The translations under genes and the position numbers were made by a program. The notes below the pieces were generated by a model. It was given only the letters and a program-made list of their open reading frames with translations, was not told the origin of the DNA and made no database searches. Of a stretch of 64,000 bases of DNA, positions 1-11,630 are shown one piece after another (position 1 is the first letter of the stretch; the number at the start of each line of letters is the position of its first letter). The DNA lies in NCBI GenBank assembly GCA_020740775.1, contig JAHEWK010000006.1, forward strand, positions 992,001-1,056,000. The letters are read 5' to 3'. The DNA is from Ilyonectria destructans (lineage: Eukaryota > Ascomycota > Sordariomycetes > Hypocreales > Nectriaceae).

Positions 1-484
1 GGCTGCCACCTCGACCATCACCAGCGTGTCTGAATACACCAAGTATCAGACTACGACCGTCCCTGGTTCCACTTTGACCACCACCGTCTTGACAACGCAG
101 ACGACTGGAAAGACCACCACCTTGAAGGCGTCCACTGTGGTTGTGACGTCGGCGACTAGCTCTACGGAGACTATCAAGTCCACAGTCACCCTGCCTGCTA
201 GCACGGTCACAAATGCGGAAACCACCACGCGCACTATCACATCTGTGCTCGACCAGTCCACGGGAACTGTCACGCAGTCCAAGGTGGTCACCTCTGTGGA
301 GACGGTCACTCTCCCAGGCAGCACCATCACCAGCTGGGCCACGGTCAAGACCACGCTCAAACCCAGTAGCACCGTCACCCAGCGGGCTACGGTGACCAAG
401 ACTACTACCGTGAAGGTTGGAGCCTCGACCACCGTTACGATTACCAAGACAAGCAAGAGCGCCAAGGCTTGTCCCACGGCCTAA
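1..484 (+). CDS. 3' end of a Thr/Ser-rich (likely secreted or cell-wall) protein
   Basis: The frame is open from base 2, so the gene starts outside the window; about 160 C-terminal residues are visible before a TAA stop. They are almost entirely Thr, Ser and Val, in loosely repeated TTT-V-T and PGST-T-TT blocks, as in heavily O-glycosylated fungal wall or adhesin stalks. The tail ends in TKTSKSAKACPTA, with one Cys and no strong hydrophobic GPI-attachment tail, so membrane anchoring is not supported. The antisense strand is also open here, but only as a by-product of the repetitive codons. Biochemical role unknown. Confidence 0.7.
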   Translation, partial: AATSTITSVSEYTKYQTTTVPGSTLTTTVLTTQTTGKTTTLKASTVVVTSATSSTETIKSTVTLPASTVTNAETTTRTITSVLDQSTGTVTQSKVVTSVETVTLPGSTITSWATVKTTLKPSSTVTQRATVTKTTTVKVGASTTVTITKTSKSAKACPTA

Positions 485-765
485 TAGGAGGAACATGTAG
501 TGATAGGGTGTGCATATGATAATGTTTAGCGTTGGGAGATAGCATGCAATGGGAGAGGAGCGGGGTTAGATTTTTATTCTTCATCGTATATTTATTAATT
601 ATTTTAGAAGATTGTGAAATTTCACTTCCTTCTCAGTGATTTGGCTTTAATATGGTTCTATATGCACTCTAACTGTGAGCTGCAACATATTCGTAAACAA
701 TAAACCTATGATGAAAGAACCTGCTGCTGTCGTTCAGTTTCCTTCCTCACTCGTGACGCCATCTA

Positions 766-1899
766 TCAAGCTCCCACCTGCTGTCGCTGGGATACGTTCT
801 CCCCTTTATTATCTCGCAAAAAGCTCTCCACCATTTCCCAAGCCGCCTCAACAGTAGGCGGGATTTCCACATGGCCAATAAACCCTCGTCCGTTTGGCCC
901 GTACCCATTTGCATCATCCCTCAGCCTCGGAATCTCTCCCATTAGAAGATCCAAAAACCGGTCCATTGACCACATCCCATCCTCCTCGGTGAGTATTTGT
1001 CCCTGGCTTATGTAGGCGAGGGATGAAGGTGATGATGCAAGCTCATTCTGCAAGGCTTCTTTGACGCACACCTCCGGAACAATGGTTGGCCAGCTCAAGA
1101 TTTGAAGGGCGCCCTGAGAGATATCCCGGTACGTGTGCTCGAAAGAGGCGACGGTTCTCCGACACATCGTCGGATCCTGGACAACCACAATTGAGTGCGG
1201 CGATCTGATGCCGTGTCTTTCGAGAACCTTTCGAGTCTCAGACGCATTGGCTCCGCAGTTCGTAGATTGATCTTCGACAAGGATGAGCAATCCGCCTTGC
1301 CCGTCATTCGCAACCCTATCAGATCCTGCACCTGGTTGGCCATTGTAGATGGAAAGATTGTAAAATCGCTCAGCAATCGCTTGCAAAACTGCAGCTTCTG
1401 GTTTCCCATCGATCTCGTCGGCGATAGCGTCAAACACGGGATGCTTCTTGACTGCATCATGGAGCAGCGTTGTCGAGTGCCCCACGCCTCCAACGAGTAC
1501 CAGGGTGACGTTGTCATTACTTCTTGGCCGGCCATCAGAGCGGTTGCTTGTGCGCCCAGCTGCCCAGGAGAAGACCGTCTCGGCAGTAGAGAGCACTGCG
1601 GATGCACAAAACACAACCACTTTGTCCCTTGTCGATGACAGATCGTCGGAGTTGCCGTTCGAGGTGGAGGGGGAGCTGAGGAAGGATTCCAGAGCCGTGG
1701 CGCTAGATATCTGTTCATGTGCTAGAAATGACGAGACGACATTGATCGACAATGCCACCTGCGACATACGTGGCCCGGTAGATTCCGGGACCGAGGTTTC
1801 CATTGTAAGGGACGACGGGACGATGGATGATTCCGTGAAGAGGCCAGTGAATTGTAAATGATGCGGTGCGTTCCAGCTTGAGGACGATCTGAACCCCAC
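766..1899 (-). CDS. YdcF-like (DUF218 / SanA-ElyC-YdcF superfamily) protein
   Basis: Intronless frame of 377 codons. Residues from about 90 onward follow bacterial YdcF closely: GGVGHSTT near 137, EDQSTNCGANA near 209, VVQDPTMCRRT near 239 and GEIPRLRDD near 330, followed by a DGYGP.GR.FI.HV.IP stretch. YdcF of Escherichia coli is reported to bind S-adenosylmethionine; its cellular role is unclear. The first 32 residues do not look conserved, so translation may start at the second ATG (1803) or the third. A Ser-rich insertion of about 20 residues separates the N-terminal helix from the first strand. No signal peptide or membrane helix is seen, so a cytosolic protein is likely. The match to a family known mainly from bacteria suggests old horizontal acquisition (inference). 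Confidence 0.75.
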   Translation of the reverse strand: MGFRSSSSWNAPHHLQFTGLFTESSIVPSSLTMETSVPESTGPRMSQVALSINVVSSFLAHEQISSATALESFLSSPSTSNGNSDDLSSTRDKVVVFCASAVLSTAETVFSWAAGRTSNRSDGRPRSNDNVTLVLVGGVGHSTTLLHDAVKKHPVFDAIADEIDGKPEAAVLQAIAERFYNLSIYNGQPGAGSDRVANDGQGGLLILVEDQSTNCGANASETRKVLERHGIRSPHSIVVVQDPTMCRRTVASFEHTYRDISQGALQILSWPTIVPEVCVKEALQNELASSPSSLAYISQGQILTEEDGMWSMDRFLDLLMGEIPRLRDDANGYGPNGRGFIGHVEIPPTVEAAWEMVESFLRDNKGENVSQRQQVGA

Positions 1900-2320
1900 T
1901 CAACCCCACCGTGGATAAGATGGTGGATGAGTAACTAAAGTCGAGGGCGGAGCTTCCCTGTTAAGCGAAGACCCGTTGAAAGATTGTTTAATCGCGACCG
2001 GAAATCGAGAAACTCATTTATCACGCCGTGGCGCAGCAAATTAAGATCAACTCGGCAGTAAGCCAACTATGGAGAAAGCGTGAAGTCCAGTGGTCGTCAA
2101 TGGGTCGAATATTGCTCAGAAATTATGGCACGATAGATCACTGAAGAAAATGCATCTAATGTCGAAATGTAATTATTATGTTTAAAGATCGCTATGCAGT
2201 AATAACCAATGCCTGGACAACCGTCGCGGCCCATGTTCCATCATGCCCGGCCCATTCTCCCCTATGCAGCCTTCTCATTATGCTCTCATTATGCTCTCAC
2301 TATCAACTCATTCGGTCCCA
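1900..2320. other. intergenic, no gene seen
   Basis: Upstream region of the YdcF-like gene and 3' flank of the PhiA-like gene. The open frames here are short and without family sense. Confidence 0.6.
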
Positions 2321-2881
2321 TTACTTCTGCTCAGTGTACTTGCAGCTGTTGGGCTTGGCGATGGGCAGAGTGCGGGCAGAGAAGCCCAGGCAGTTCTTGT
2401 TGCCGCCCGGGTTGGCGATACCGGTGTCGACCCAGATACTCCAAGACTTGGAGATGCTGCCAGGGCAGGCAAGGAGACCTTGGCCCTTGAAGGAGATGTC
2501 GCCGTTCTTGTCAATCTTCCAACCCTTGTGCTCGCCGTTCTTGGGCTTGGAATCGCCATCGCTGTAGCCAAGGACGCCCTGGCCCATGCCGGAGCGGTCG
2601 GTCCAGATCTTCTGGGGAGTTCCGGACGACTTGTAAAGGCGCAGCTCGTCGCCGACCAGCTTGAAGGTGGCGTAGTTGTCCGACTTGGTGTGGCAGGTGG
2701 CCTTCTGGTCGGGCAGTTGGATGAAGATGCTGTTCCGGGCGGCCTGGAGCTCGGAGAAGTGGATGGGGCTGGCGGAGCGGAGAGCCATGATCTCGAAGGT
2801 GGTGGTCTTGCCGGTGGCGGGCGCGGCCGAGACGAGGCCAGTGGCCAGGAGGGGAGCGAAGAGAATAGCCTTGATCTGCAT
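2321..2881 (-). CDS. PhiA-like secreted cell-wall protein
   Basis: 186 residues, single exon. It begins with a signal peptide (MQIKAILFAPLLATGLVSAA, cleavage near residue 19-20). The mature part matches the Aspergillus PhiA / Asp f 34 family: FEIMALRSASPIHFSEL, then the hallmark DRSGMGQGVLGYSDGD, PKNGEHKGWKIDKNGDISFKG and ACPGS....WSIW.DTGIANPGGN. PhiA is a wall protein needed for phialide and conidium formation in Aspergillus nidulans. The length is typical of the family. The leader just upstream of the ATG is strongly CA/CAA-rich on the coding strand, and a TATA box lies about 170 bp upstream, both typical of a highly expressed gene. There are two Cys in the central region and one near the C-terminus. 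Confidence 0.88.
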   Translation of the reverse strand: MQIKAILFAPLLATGLVSAAPATGKTTTFEIMALRSASPIHFSELQAARNSIFIQLPDQKATCHTKSDNYATFKLVGDELRLYKSSGTPQKIWTDRSGMGQGVLGYSDGDSKPKNGEHKGWKIDKNGDISFKGQGLLACPGSISKSWSIWVDTGIANPGGNKNCLGFSARTLPIAKPNSCKYTEQK

Positions 2882-3965
2882 GGTGATGGTGGTGGTGGTG
2901 TTGTTGTGGTGTGGTGTGGTAGTGGAAATTGGTGGGTATAAGTTGTAATGTAGAAGGAGTCTTGTAACTTTGAGAGAGCTGTAGATGAGGAGATGAGTGA
3001 AGAGTGAGTTGTTGATGGAATAGTTGAGACAGTCGGGCAGCTTCCTATTGTTTATATAGAAATACCGTCAATAGCTCGGCGACCTTCCTCGGCGATTCAA
3101 CATTAGCTCGTCTGTTGGGCTAGCCCACCACAGCCCCAAATCAGGGGCCCTCCTTAGCACTCTACTCAATGCCGTCTCGTACAAGAAATGCGGAGTTTGG
3201 ATCAGCGCGCGACTCCACTGCATCGGCAACCCCCTGCGATTGGAGAGCTCCCCAGCCACAACTTGACAGCACGGGGGCTAATACGAGGAATTGCTCGATG
3301 GCTCGGGCCTAGGCCCTCCAGGAACACGCCTATAGAGTAGAGCCTACTGCGAAGTACCGTCGAAGCCACTCGCTTGACTAGCTTGAGGCCGGACAGCCCA
3401 GCGGTCATGCCGAGGCACAACGATCTAGGCCCTCATTTTAGGCTCAAGCACGCCGCCTGACGGGCATTTCGGGAGTGCGGCACGCGCTTCGAATGGTTCT
3501 TCCCGTATTTTCTGGGACTTTTTGCCCCAGGAATTGGGCCAGGTTTCTAAAATTAGCCAGAATTAGCCCTACTGGCTTTCCCATTCGAGACAAGCAGCCA
3601 GCCTCGCAGACCGCCAGAGGGACCTCGCAGCAAATAGTTTTCACAGCCTCAGCCCTAATTAATTGCAATCGAACAGCAGCGTAAAAAGAACGGCGACGGC
3701 GACGTATAGGCTCGTGCCGAGGGCATAATCATGTCGCGCCACATTGAATTCAGGCAAGTAAGTTGCCTCTGTCCTATTAATAGCGGGAAATGCCGAGTAG
3801 CAGTGGGTTTTGGTACGCCGTAAACAATGACAGATGTAAATTGCCGAAGCGCCGATCGACCCTACCCCATTTCGCCTGGCGCAGTGGCGAGCATTGATGG
3901 AATGACTTTTAGACTCCCCGACGATGATATCACCAGATCACCGCATCTCCTTAACACGACTTCGC
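2882..3965. other. intergenic; PhiA-like promoter, then gene-free DNA
   Basis: The first 60 bases are a CA-repeat leader. From about 3070 to 3960 only short, unrelated open frames are present, and no domain is recognised. Confidence 0.55.
3051..3058 (-). promoter_or_regulatory. TATA box of the PhiA-like gene
   Basis: TATATAAA on the minus strand, about 170 bp before the ATG, with a CA-rich leader between. Confidence 0.5.
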
Positions 3966-5466
3966 TTACATCCAACCGACTCTCTTCCACAAGTACGTCG
4001 CCCCACCGGCTAAGGCCGTCGTTCCCGTGAACACGATCAGCGTTCCATAGCCCGTTCCATATCCTCCGGCCGCCTGCCCCTGCCACGGCATTCCCCGGAG
4101 TAGCACGGCACTTAGGGGTCCGGACACGAGATTTCCTATGCCTCTTCCAGCGGACAGCACGCCCAGCACCATGGCGGGGTCGAACGAGCTGCCGCTCCCG
4201 GTACGAGTGTTTTCGCGCGAGTCCTTACCGGACGTGACTTGCCGCATGATGCCCGGCCATGCGGTGGTGTAGGATCCGGCAAAGAACCCGTACACGATGC
4301 AGAAGATGTACAGAACGGGAAGGTTGGACGAGAAGCCCCAGAGGAGGAACGTGCCGATGCCAGCGCCGACGGCCGACAGCATGAAGCACGTCGTGACGTC
4401 GATTTTGTCTGTGAGCAGCCCCATGGCCACGCAGCCAAAGACGGACGCGACATTGACGAGCAAGACTGTAAGAGCTGACTTGACCGTACTGACTCCCAAC
4501 GCGGCCCGTGCATACGACGGAAGGTAGATGGTGGGCATGAAGAAACCCAACGACTGGCAAATGTTGGCGGATTGGTGAAGCATAAAGGTCCGGCTGAAGG
4601 TGAAGCTCAGCTTCAATGGATTGACGTGCCTCGTAGCCGAGTACGGCAGTCGCGGCCTGATGAAGTAGGCGAGCGGTAGGGTCAAGATGAACAATGCGAG
4701 CGACCAAACCCGCAGAGTGGTCCGAAATCCATAGCGGCCCAAGAGAGCCTCGAAGAGTAGTGGCAGCGCGAAGCCCGCCAACCCTGTTCCAGACCACATG
4801 ACGCCGTATGCGAAGCCTTTGCGCTTCACGAACCATTCATCCATGTACAATATGCAAGGGCAGTATGATATCGACCCGCCTATAGCGTACACCACTCCCT
4901 GGGTGGCAATGAGGTGTGTTGTGTTTTGCGAAAAGGAGCTCGCAGCAAGCGCCACGCACATGATGAAGAGGCCAATGATCGGGGACCACCTCGTCTGCTT
5001 GGGGTACAGTCTCTGGACCAACATGACGAATGGAAGACCAAGATACATGATTCCCTTGACCGCGCTTGTTAGTTCGAGACAAGAGGCTAAGACTCGGGGG
5101 AATTGCTTACCATGGCGCATGTGCCGATGACGGCGATTTGGGAAGACCCCGCGAATGGCTCGTGCGTGCTGTAATAATCCTGGAAAACTCCAAAGGCGAA
5201 CGGGAACCCTAGAAATGGTATCGCAGTCAGCGACTAATCCAATCATCGATGATAGATGACAGATGCAAGGATGAAAACGGCTTACCCCACGTCAGGGCCT
5301 CAACCGTGAAACAAGCAGCGAGGAAGAGCCACGCATCTTTTCCGCCATCTACCCTAGGCAGAGAAAATTCATGTCTGCCAATTGCCTCCTCCTCTGAGCC
5401 CGTCAAGCCCCCAATATCAGGAGACGTCGGCTGCGACCGCCGCAGCTCAATTGAAGATGCAGTCAT
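3966..5466 (-). CDS. MFS monocarboxylate-type transporter
   Basis: Three exons: complement(join(3966..5054,5111..5208,5286..5466)), 455 residues. Splicing restores TWG-FPFAFGVFQDYYSTHEPF, the usual start of helix 1 in fungal monocarboxylate-porter-like MFS proteins. Both donors are GTAAG. The hydrophilic N-terminus (about 45 residues, starting MTASSIELRR) faces the cytosol in this family; about 12 membrane segments follow, with a large central loop after the sixth. Substrate is unknown; relatives move carboxylates, riboflavin or secondary metabolites. The start at 5466 was chosen over the upstream ATG at 5550 because the leading residues lack family character. Confidence 0.85.
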
Positions 5467-6483
5467 GATGAAGCGATGGCGGCTTGAGAATGATAGCGGA
5501 CAATTAGCTACAAGACGCTCTGTCCCCTTATAGTAACTAAATCTCCACATGTGTGCGCCCTTCGCCTGACGCAGGGCGATGTCAAAATGCTTGGCCTGTC
5601 AATTTATGTGGAGAAGTTTTGAGTCTAACATGCGCACTAACTGCATTAAGAATATCGGAACCAAAGCCGAGCCGTTGAGCAGGAAGTCGAGTCGCTCCCA
5701 CCAAATAAAAACCAGTGATTAGTTATAATTTCTACGGCATTTATAGACTCCAAGTACAGAATCCTAACCAGGGAAACAATAAACGTCTAGATGAATTGTG
5801 CGCTGACTAGTAATGAACTGGTCAGCCTTGTCCCCTCACAAACGGCTCCAAAATGAGATAACCCCACCCGCACCTAGGATTATAAGCATGGGTGATGTGC
5901 GAATCAAGTACCCAGTTGATTGCCAAGTTATGCCAGGACGGCATTAAAGAGCCAGGGGAGCGCTTCTACATAAAATAAAATAAAATAAAATGCAAAGCTC
6001 CACCATCGGCTTTGGCCCTAACTCAGAATAGACCAGTCATATATTTTCCCTGGCCTCTCTCACTACCCTACACCTAAGCGCGTGGTAACGTGCTGTGGGG
6101 ATGTCTGTCTTGGTGCTTCTTTCCCCTCACACCCTGTACCTAGGTTCTCCACACAGCATTAATCATGGAATCACATGGAAGATGAACCGTTTTATGACAT
6201 TCAAGTGCCCGGGAATATAGAAACGGCAAAGGACACCATCAGAAAGCTGAAGTGGTAGGTGCTAGCACCTAGATTTGGACAGGCTGGTGTGGATAGCGAA
6301 GGAACTCTGGGTTTCAATTGATGCCTCTGAGTCAATAGTCCACCATGTGTACTAGAAATGAAGAACAATTGGATTGTTATCTATATACAGTATAGGGTGA
6401 CTGATATTTATTTGTTCCACACATGTCGATCAGAGTTAGATGCGCATCTCCCCATCGCGGATAGCCACGGAATGTTTCCAATC
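5467..6483. other. intergenic between two MFS genes
   Basis: Promoter side of the monocarboxylate carrier and 3' side of the sugar carrier. It contains one pentanucleotide microsatellite and otherwise no supported feature. Confidence 0.6.
5971..5991. repeat. (TAAAA)4 microsatellite
   Basis: Four perfect TAAAA units in gene-free DNA. Confidence 0.85.
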
Positions 6484-8352
6484 TCAAGCATCGCCTGCAA
6501 GGTCCTTTCGCTCCCCATTCTGGAAAATGCGACTCTCCATTTCGCCCTCAATCCTAGCTCGGCGAGCGGCTTCCTCTTGACCATTGTTGTCGTTGAAAAC
6601 TTCATCCATCTGCTCAAGGGTGCGACCGTTGGTTTCGGGGATAACGAACCAGACCCAGATGGTGGCGAAGAGGCAGAAAACACAGAAGAAGATATAAGTC
6701 CCGAAGCCCGTGTTTTGGATAAGAGGGGGGGTAATAAGGCCGATAATGAAGTTGTTGAACCAGTTCGACATTGTAGAATAGGCCATGCCCTTAGCACGCA
6801 GAGACGAAGGGAAGATTTCCGCGGGCATGGCCCAGGGAATCGGACCCCAAGTCGCACCAAAAGACAGCATGAAGAAGAAGAGAAAGGCGACGGAAATCCA
6901 GGCCTCGGTTTTGTGGGTTTCCCAGCTGTTCTGATACAAGCCGACAAGGATCGCAATGACGAAGTGGGCCGTGGTCATGCAAACAGCTCCAGCCAGCAGG
7001 AGTGGGCGTCGGCCAAATCTGTCCATTCCCCAGAGAGACCAAGAGCATGCGACGATTTGAAGAATATTCAAGACACCGGACATGTCGAGTTGGAGTTGGT
7101 AGCTAAGACCCATGGTCTTGAATAGAGTAGGGGAGTAGTAGATGAGGGCATTGATACCAACGAACTCTGTGGCCCTATGTGTAAGCGAGTGGGGACATTA
7201 GAGGAGAGAAATGCCAAACTTACGCTGGAAGAACATCAGCCCGATACCAACATGAGTGCGCGCCCGAGCTCCCTTGCGGAAACAGTCAAGATATCCGGCG
7301 ATCTGAAGTCTGATGCGGCTCCATGTGCTGCCATCCTGCAGGTTGGGGTGCAATTCAGCATTAACCTCCTTGCGGTATTGGACTTCAGATCGGATTTCGA
7401 ACCACTCTCGCAAGATTCGAGCGTCGGTGGCGGGCAGGTTGCGGAGCTTGCAGAGAACTTGGAGGGACTCGTCGTCGCGGCCCTTTGAGGCGAGCCAACG
7501 GGGGGAGTAGGGGAGGAACGGGACACCGGCGCCAAGGAAGAGAGCCGGAACCATCTGGATGACGTGTTAGCTGTTTGTGGGCACTAGAATAGATCGTCAA
7601 CACATGCCTGGAGGAGGAAGGGAAGCCTCCACGACCACTCGCTCTGGATGTGCCTTGTTCCGTAGGTGGTGTAAAAGGCAATGACAATAGCCGTGACGAT
7701 GGAGAATTCCTGAAGAACAAGAAGGGTTCCTCGGATCTCAGGCGGTGCGATTTCCGAAATGTAGAGCGGCGCCACCATGGCAAGCATACCGACACCAATG
7801 CCGCCCACGAAACGACCAGCAACGAGCATGCCAAAGTTCATCGCGCCTGTCTGCAGCGCAGAGCCAACTAAGAAGATCATAACCGCAGCTAAGATGGACC
7901 ACTTGCGAGAGATCTTGTCGGCAAGCCAACCCTGGTTCATTGCGCCGAGGAAGGCACCGAGCTCAATCATGGCCGTCATAAGACCTTTCAGAAAGCCAGC
8001 ACCAGAAGCGTTTGCACCGACTTCAGGGAACTGCTCGATGAATTGGTCCATGACCAGCGTCACGGAAACGACACCTTGGTCGTATCCGAATAAGGCGCCG
8101 CCCATGGTGGCAAATGCAGCACAGATGGTGACATATTTGTTACCAAAGATTCCACCGAATCCTATGAGATGTGTCAGGAACGGCAAAATAGTGAATCATG
8201 GCTCTTCACGTACCGGCCTTTCCATATGGCTCTCTCTCTCCGCTCAAGATGCCGTTCTGGAGAACAACAGCTTCGGTCTCGGCAATGTTGATGCCGCTGC
8301 TGGACTCAACATGATGGGACCCCGAGCCCCCCTTGGCGATCTTCTCGTCCAT
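6484..8352 (-). CDS. MFS sugar transporter (SP family) with a GC-AG intron
   Basis: Four exons: complement(join(6484..7166,7224..7554,7608..8161,8214..8352)), 568 residues. Motifs of the sugar-porter family are present: RFVGGIGVGMLAMV, PYSPRWLASKGR after helix 6, FFQ-QFVGINALIYYSP across the third junction, MDRFGRRPLLL and PETNGRTLEQMDEVF at the end of helix 12. The second intron must use a GC donor (CAG/GCATGT) to join LPFLLQ to MVPALFLG in frame; no GT alternative keeps the frame. The third acceptor is the second AG (CACAG/AGTTC), since the nearer one breaks the frame. The N-terminal tail is about 45 hydrophilic residues. A TATA-like site lies about 130 bp upstream. A hexose or quinate-like substrate is possible but unproven. 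Confidence 0.88.
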
Positions 8353-11300
8353 GTCTTCCTAAGTCGATGTATGAGAAAAAGGTCACTGAAAAGTCTAAGT
8401 ATTGGAGAATTGGTGTTGGAGAATGGGCGTGGAGCGTGGGGTAAAATCTGGGGAAGTCAGAAAGAGAAAAATCCGGGGAAGCCATATATAGTAAATCGCG
8501 GGTCTGGGGATTGCGGAGCAGCAGCATGCCTTCCCCTCATGCGGTCCAGGCCTGATTCATCGATTGTCTTGCATGTTTGACATGAGCCTTGTTACTCAGT
8601 CGTCCTGTTCGCACCTCGAATTCCGAGCTATGGCATTGGTGGCCTAAGCGCACTTTGCCACGTCGGAGTGTAATTCCGATGGGACGTGCCGCTTATTTCA
8701 CTAGGCGGCCATGTCCAACTCCGTAAACCTTCGCAGATAGCAACAGTAATTTCACTCACACAAAGCCATGAGGGGGCAAAGGATCTGTCATTGAGCCAAT
8801 GGCACGTGGATAGTACCATCGGCTTTCCCGCCGTGGGCTCACGCCGGGCCTTGGCTGACACCGCTACGCAATGCTCCCTTGGACAACCCCAAGCACTAAC
8901 TGGGATCTAGTCATGGCACAGACTCTAAACCTGATGTAAGGGCAACGTGGACACACTCTCGGGTCAGAATTCCGAGAATCTGGCACTCCCTGGTTTGGAA
9001 CTTCGCCGAGTATACGGTTGAGGTCAAGAGGAAAGGCCTTGCAAATACAGGTGCATGATACTAAAGTGAATTAATTTATCGTCATGCCACGTGGCAATTG
9101 CTTGCAGGTGGCGTTACGTTGCTTTTGAAGGCAGAGCCGCAGACGGCTACGACAACATCTCATGACTAGTGTCTGAAGCGAGAGGATGACGTCGGTTTGA
9201 CAACATCGGAAAAGCAAAAAAGACGATGCAAGTGGAATCTATTTCGCCTTCTCTATGTGATAAAGTACTATAGTTGAGTCATTTCTTCGAAGATAGAGTA
9301 GTTGAGCTATTTGATCGTTGGGTAGAGGCATCAGTGGATCAGGTGATGGAGGACTTGGAAGTCGCGTTGCGCGACGTAATTCGTCATTTATCACACCACG
9401 ATCAAGTCGGTGGATCTAGCACAGGTGGTTTAATCGCTCGATCATTCCCGGAAGCGGACCAACCGCCGGGTTCGGAAGCATACTACATACGTACGGGCGT
9501 ATTGTTCCAAGGATGTGGTCCCGAACCCATGAACGGAAATGGGTGCGTGAGGATGGAATCACTTCCGAGTGAATGGTTCAGACACGCGATAGGAGAAGAG
9601 AAGACGGATTTAAGGTTTCAAATCAATTAAAAATAATGGAACAAGATGCTCCGGTATGCTAGCTTCTTGGTAATAAACAATAAACAACATATCATCCCTT
9701 GAATAGGGGTATACTAAGAATCAACTCGGGAACCTCTCCGTTACTTGGTTTCGTAACATGATCTAACCATTCTTCAGATAATCTTGCTCCACAAATTTAT
9801 GTTTGTTGATTCTTGATGAGTCCTACTTGTTGATAATTTACTAAGTGCGAGAACCTCGATTCCTCCTTCCCAGAGGTTAGAAGGCCTCTAACTATACCTC
9901 TGGCGGTTCTCGACCGGGCCACATGACTCCCATCTCTCCTACAACAATTGACGAACTCTGTTCGGTATGCAACAGCACAGGAATCCAATCGGGAACACGG
10001 CTGACGACCTGCTATTACAGCTGTCTAGCTTCGCGAGGATCTACCCGATTCACATTTGACGGCCGACGACTGCTACTATTCGAGGGCATCGCTTCCATGC
10101 CACACGCGATAGCGCCCTATATCGACTAGCTCCTCGCCTGAGTTTCGATCGGGCCCGTCGATGTGAATACCCGTTACTGAGGATTGCACGCCGATGATGC
10201 CCAGTGCCACGATAACGAACATAGCAACCTCCTCGCCCCTACGAGCACCGCATATAATCTTGCCAGATTCTGACATCTCTATTTGCGCAAATAATTAACT
10301 CTTTCTGCTGTAGTGCGCACTTCACTTTTAGCCAGGCCATTTAGCTGTATGTCAGAATGCGACAGATCTTTGTTCCTCAGCTTTCTCCCCATGGATATCC
10401 ATCGCCTCCTGCTGCTCGATCGTTACGCGATTACTATACCGGTCTCGGCTCTCCGAAGAGCAATAGTCGAAACGAACCAACATCATCCCTCTGTTCGAGC
10501 TTCTTCTCGGAACTGTGCTCAACGCTATGATAGCCAGCAGCGCCTCGGCATGGAGCCCTTGGCGCCGTTCTCTTCCGCATCTTCCTCCTTATCCAGTTCA
10601 GCGTCTCCACTGCTCGACTACTGCTCGATTACTGCAGGGTTCGGTTTGTATGACGAGTAAGATACCAGAGGACGCACCACCGAACAGATTTCGTCTATCG
10701 AGATAGCTTCCAACATCATGCGAATCTCAATTGCATGACTCGTGAGCCGCCAAGGAGCAGCTGGTCATTTGATCACACAAGTCATGTGATTGGATCACCG
10801 ATTCAATGCATGCAAGCCGCTGCATGACCGTCCAAGACATAATTGCGTTATTTCTATCCAGCATAATTGTTTATCATCTGTTAGTTCCGCTACAACCGAT
10901 GCACGAATGTACCCTGATCCTTGGATGCTGCACCGGTATCACTTCTAGTCGTAAAGCGCAACAAAGCGCAGACATGCACAGACACTAGCTTGCTCTGGCT
11001 TTGGCTAAGCTAGACCGAGGTTACTACGCTATCAGCACTGCTCAATCCTTTTCATGACTCGGACAAGAAACTTACTGTGACAATTTTATTCTATCAAAGA
11101 AAAAGATCGACAATCACCAAGGTTTAACAATGTGCTTCGTCCGACTTGAAACGCCGATATCACTTATCTCCATCCGAGCGCTTACTTGGCCGGTCAACCC
11201 GGTGTCTTAGGGTTTTCCTAGAAGATCGCCATGCAGGAGAATGTGCCCAAAGCAGCAACAAGGCAGTTGCAAGCGCATATACAATTACCAGCCATTGGTC

Positions 11301-11630
11301 GACGGGTCAGTTGATCCTCTCTTTTCCCCGGATCCTCCACGGAATCCACAACGAGCTTCCCTTTCCCCGCACTTCCCTTCCGCCTTGTGTAGATCAGGTG
11401 TTGGCTTTGTGTAAAAGATGCATTTATAATACGTTGCGCCGGTATCACTGCCGTCTTCCCCCGCTTCTGTGATATCATTGAGCGAGACTTGCATATGTGA
11501 TGCCACGTATATGAGCCGGTGTCTTCCCCGACATCGCCTTCCAACTCAGTCTTCAATCCTCCCCTTTCTCTGCAATTCTCCCCCCAGTCTCCAATTTTCT
11601 CCCAACCTTTTGTAATTCTTGAAGCTCAAC
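8353..11630. other. 3.3-kb gene-poor stretch
   Basis: No recognisable gene. An open frame of 118 codons at 9274..9630 begins MSHFFEDRVVELFDRWVEA and is acidic and helical, but has no family I know and no partner exon. The rest (9650-11500) consists of short frames in all phases and may be decayed transposon sequence, but I saw no convincing long terminal repeat, integrase or reverse-transcriptase motif. The last few hundred bases serve as promoter for the monooxygenase. Confidence 0.5.
8484..8490 (-). promoter_or_regulatory. TATA-like element of the sugar transporter
   Basis: TATATAT on the minus strand, about 130 bp upstream of the ATG. Confidence 0.4.

Noticed and set aside
46..477. Antisense 143-residue open frame opposite the Thr/Ser-rich protein
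   Set aside because: It mirrors the repetitive ACC/ACG codons of the sense gene; the Val/Leu-rich translation has no start context or family.
2243..2941. 232-codon plus-strand frame opposite the PhiA-like gene
   Set aside because: Antisense shadow of a clear family member with signal peptide; the Gly/Val-rich product has no family.
9274..9630. 118-codon frame in the gene-poor region as a gene
   Set aside because: No homologous motif, signal peptide or splice partner; kept only as a note in the intergenic entry.
9640..10800. Possible LTR retrotransposon remnant
   Set aside because: I could not find paired long terminal repeats, a primer-binding site or polymerase/integrase motifs.
11200..11215. 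TTAGGG word, suggestive of telomere repeat
   Set aside because: It occurs singly, not in tandem.
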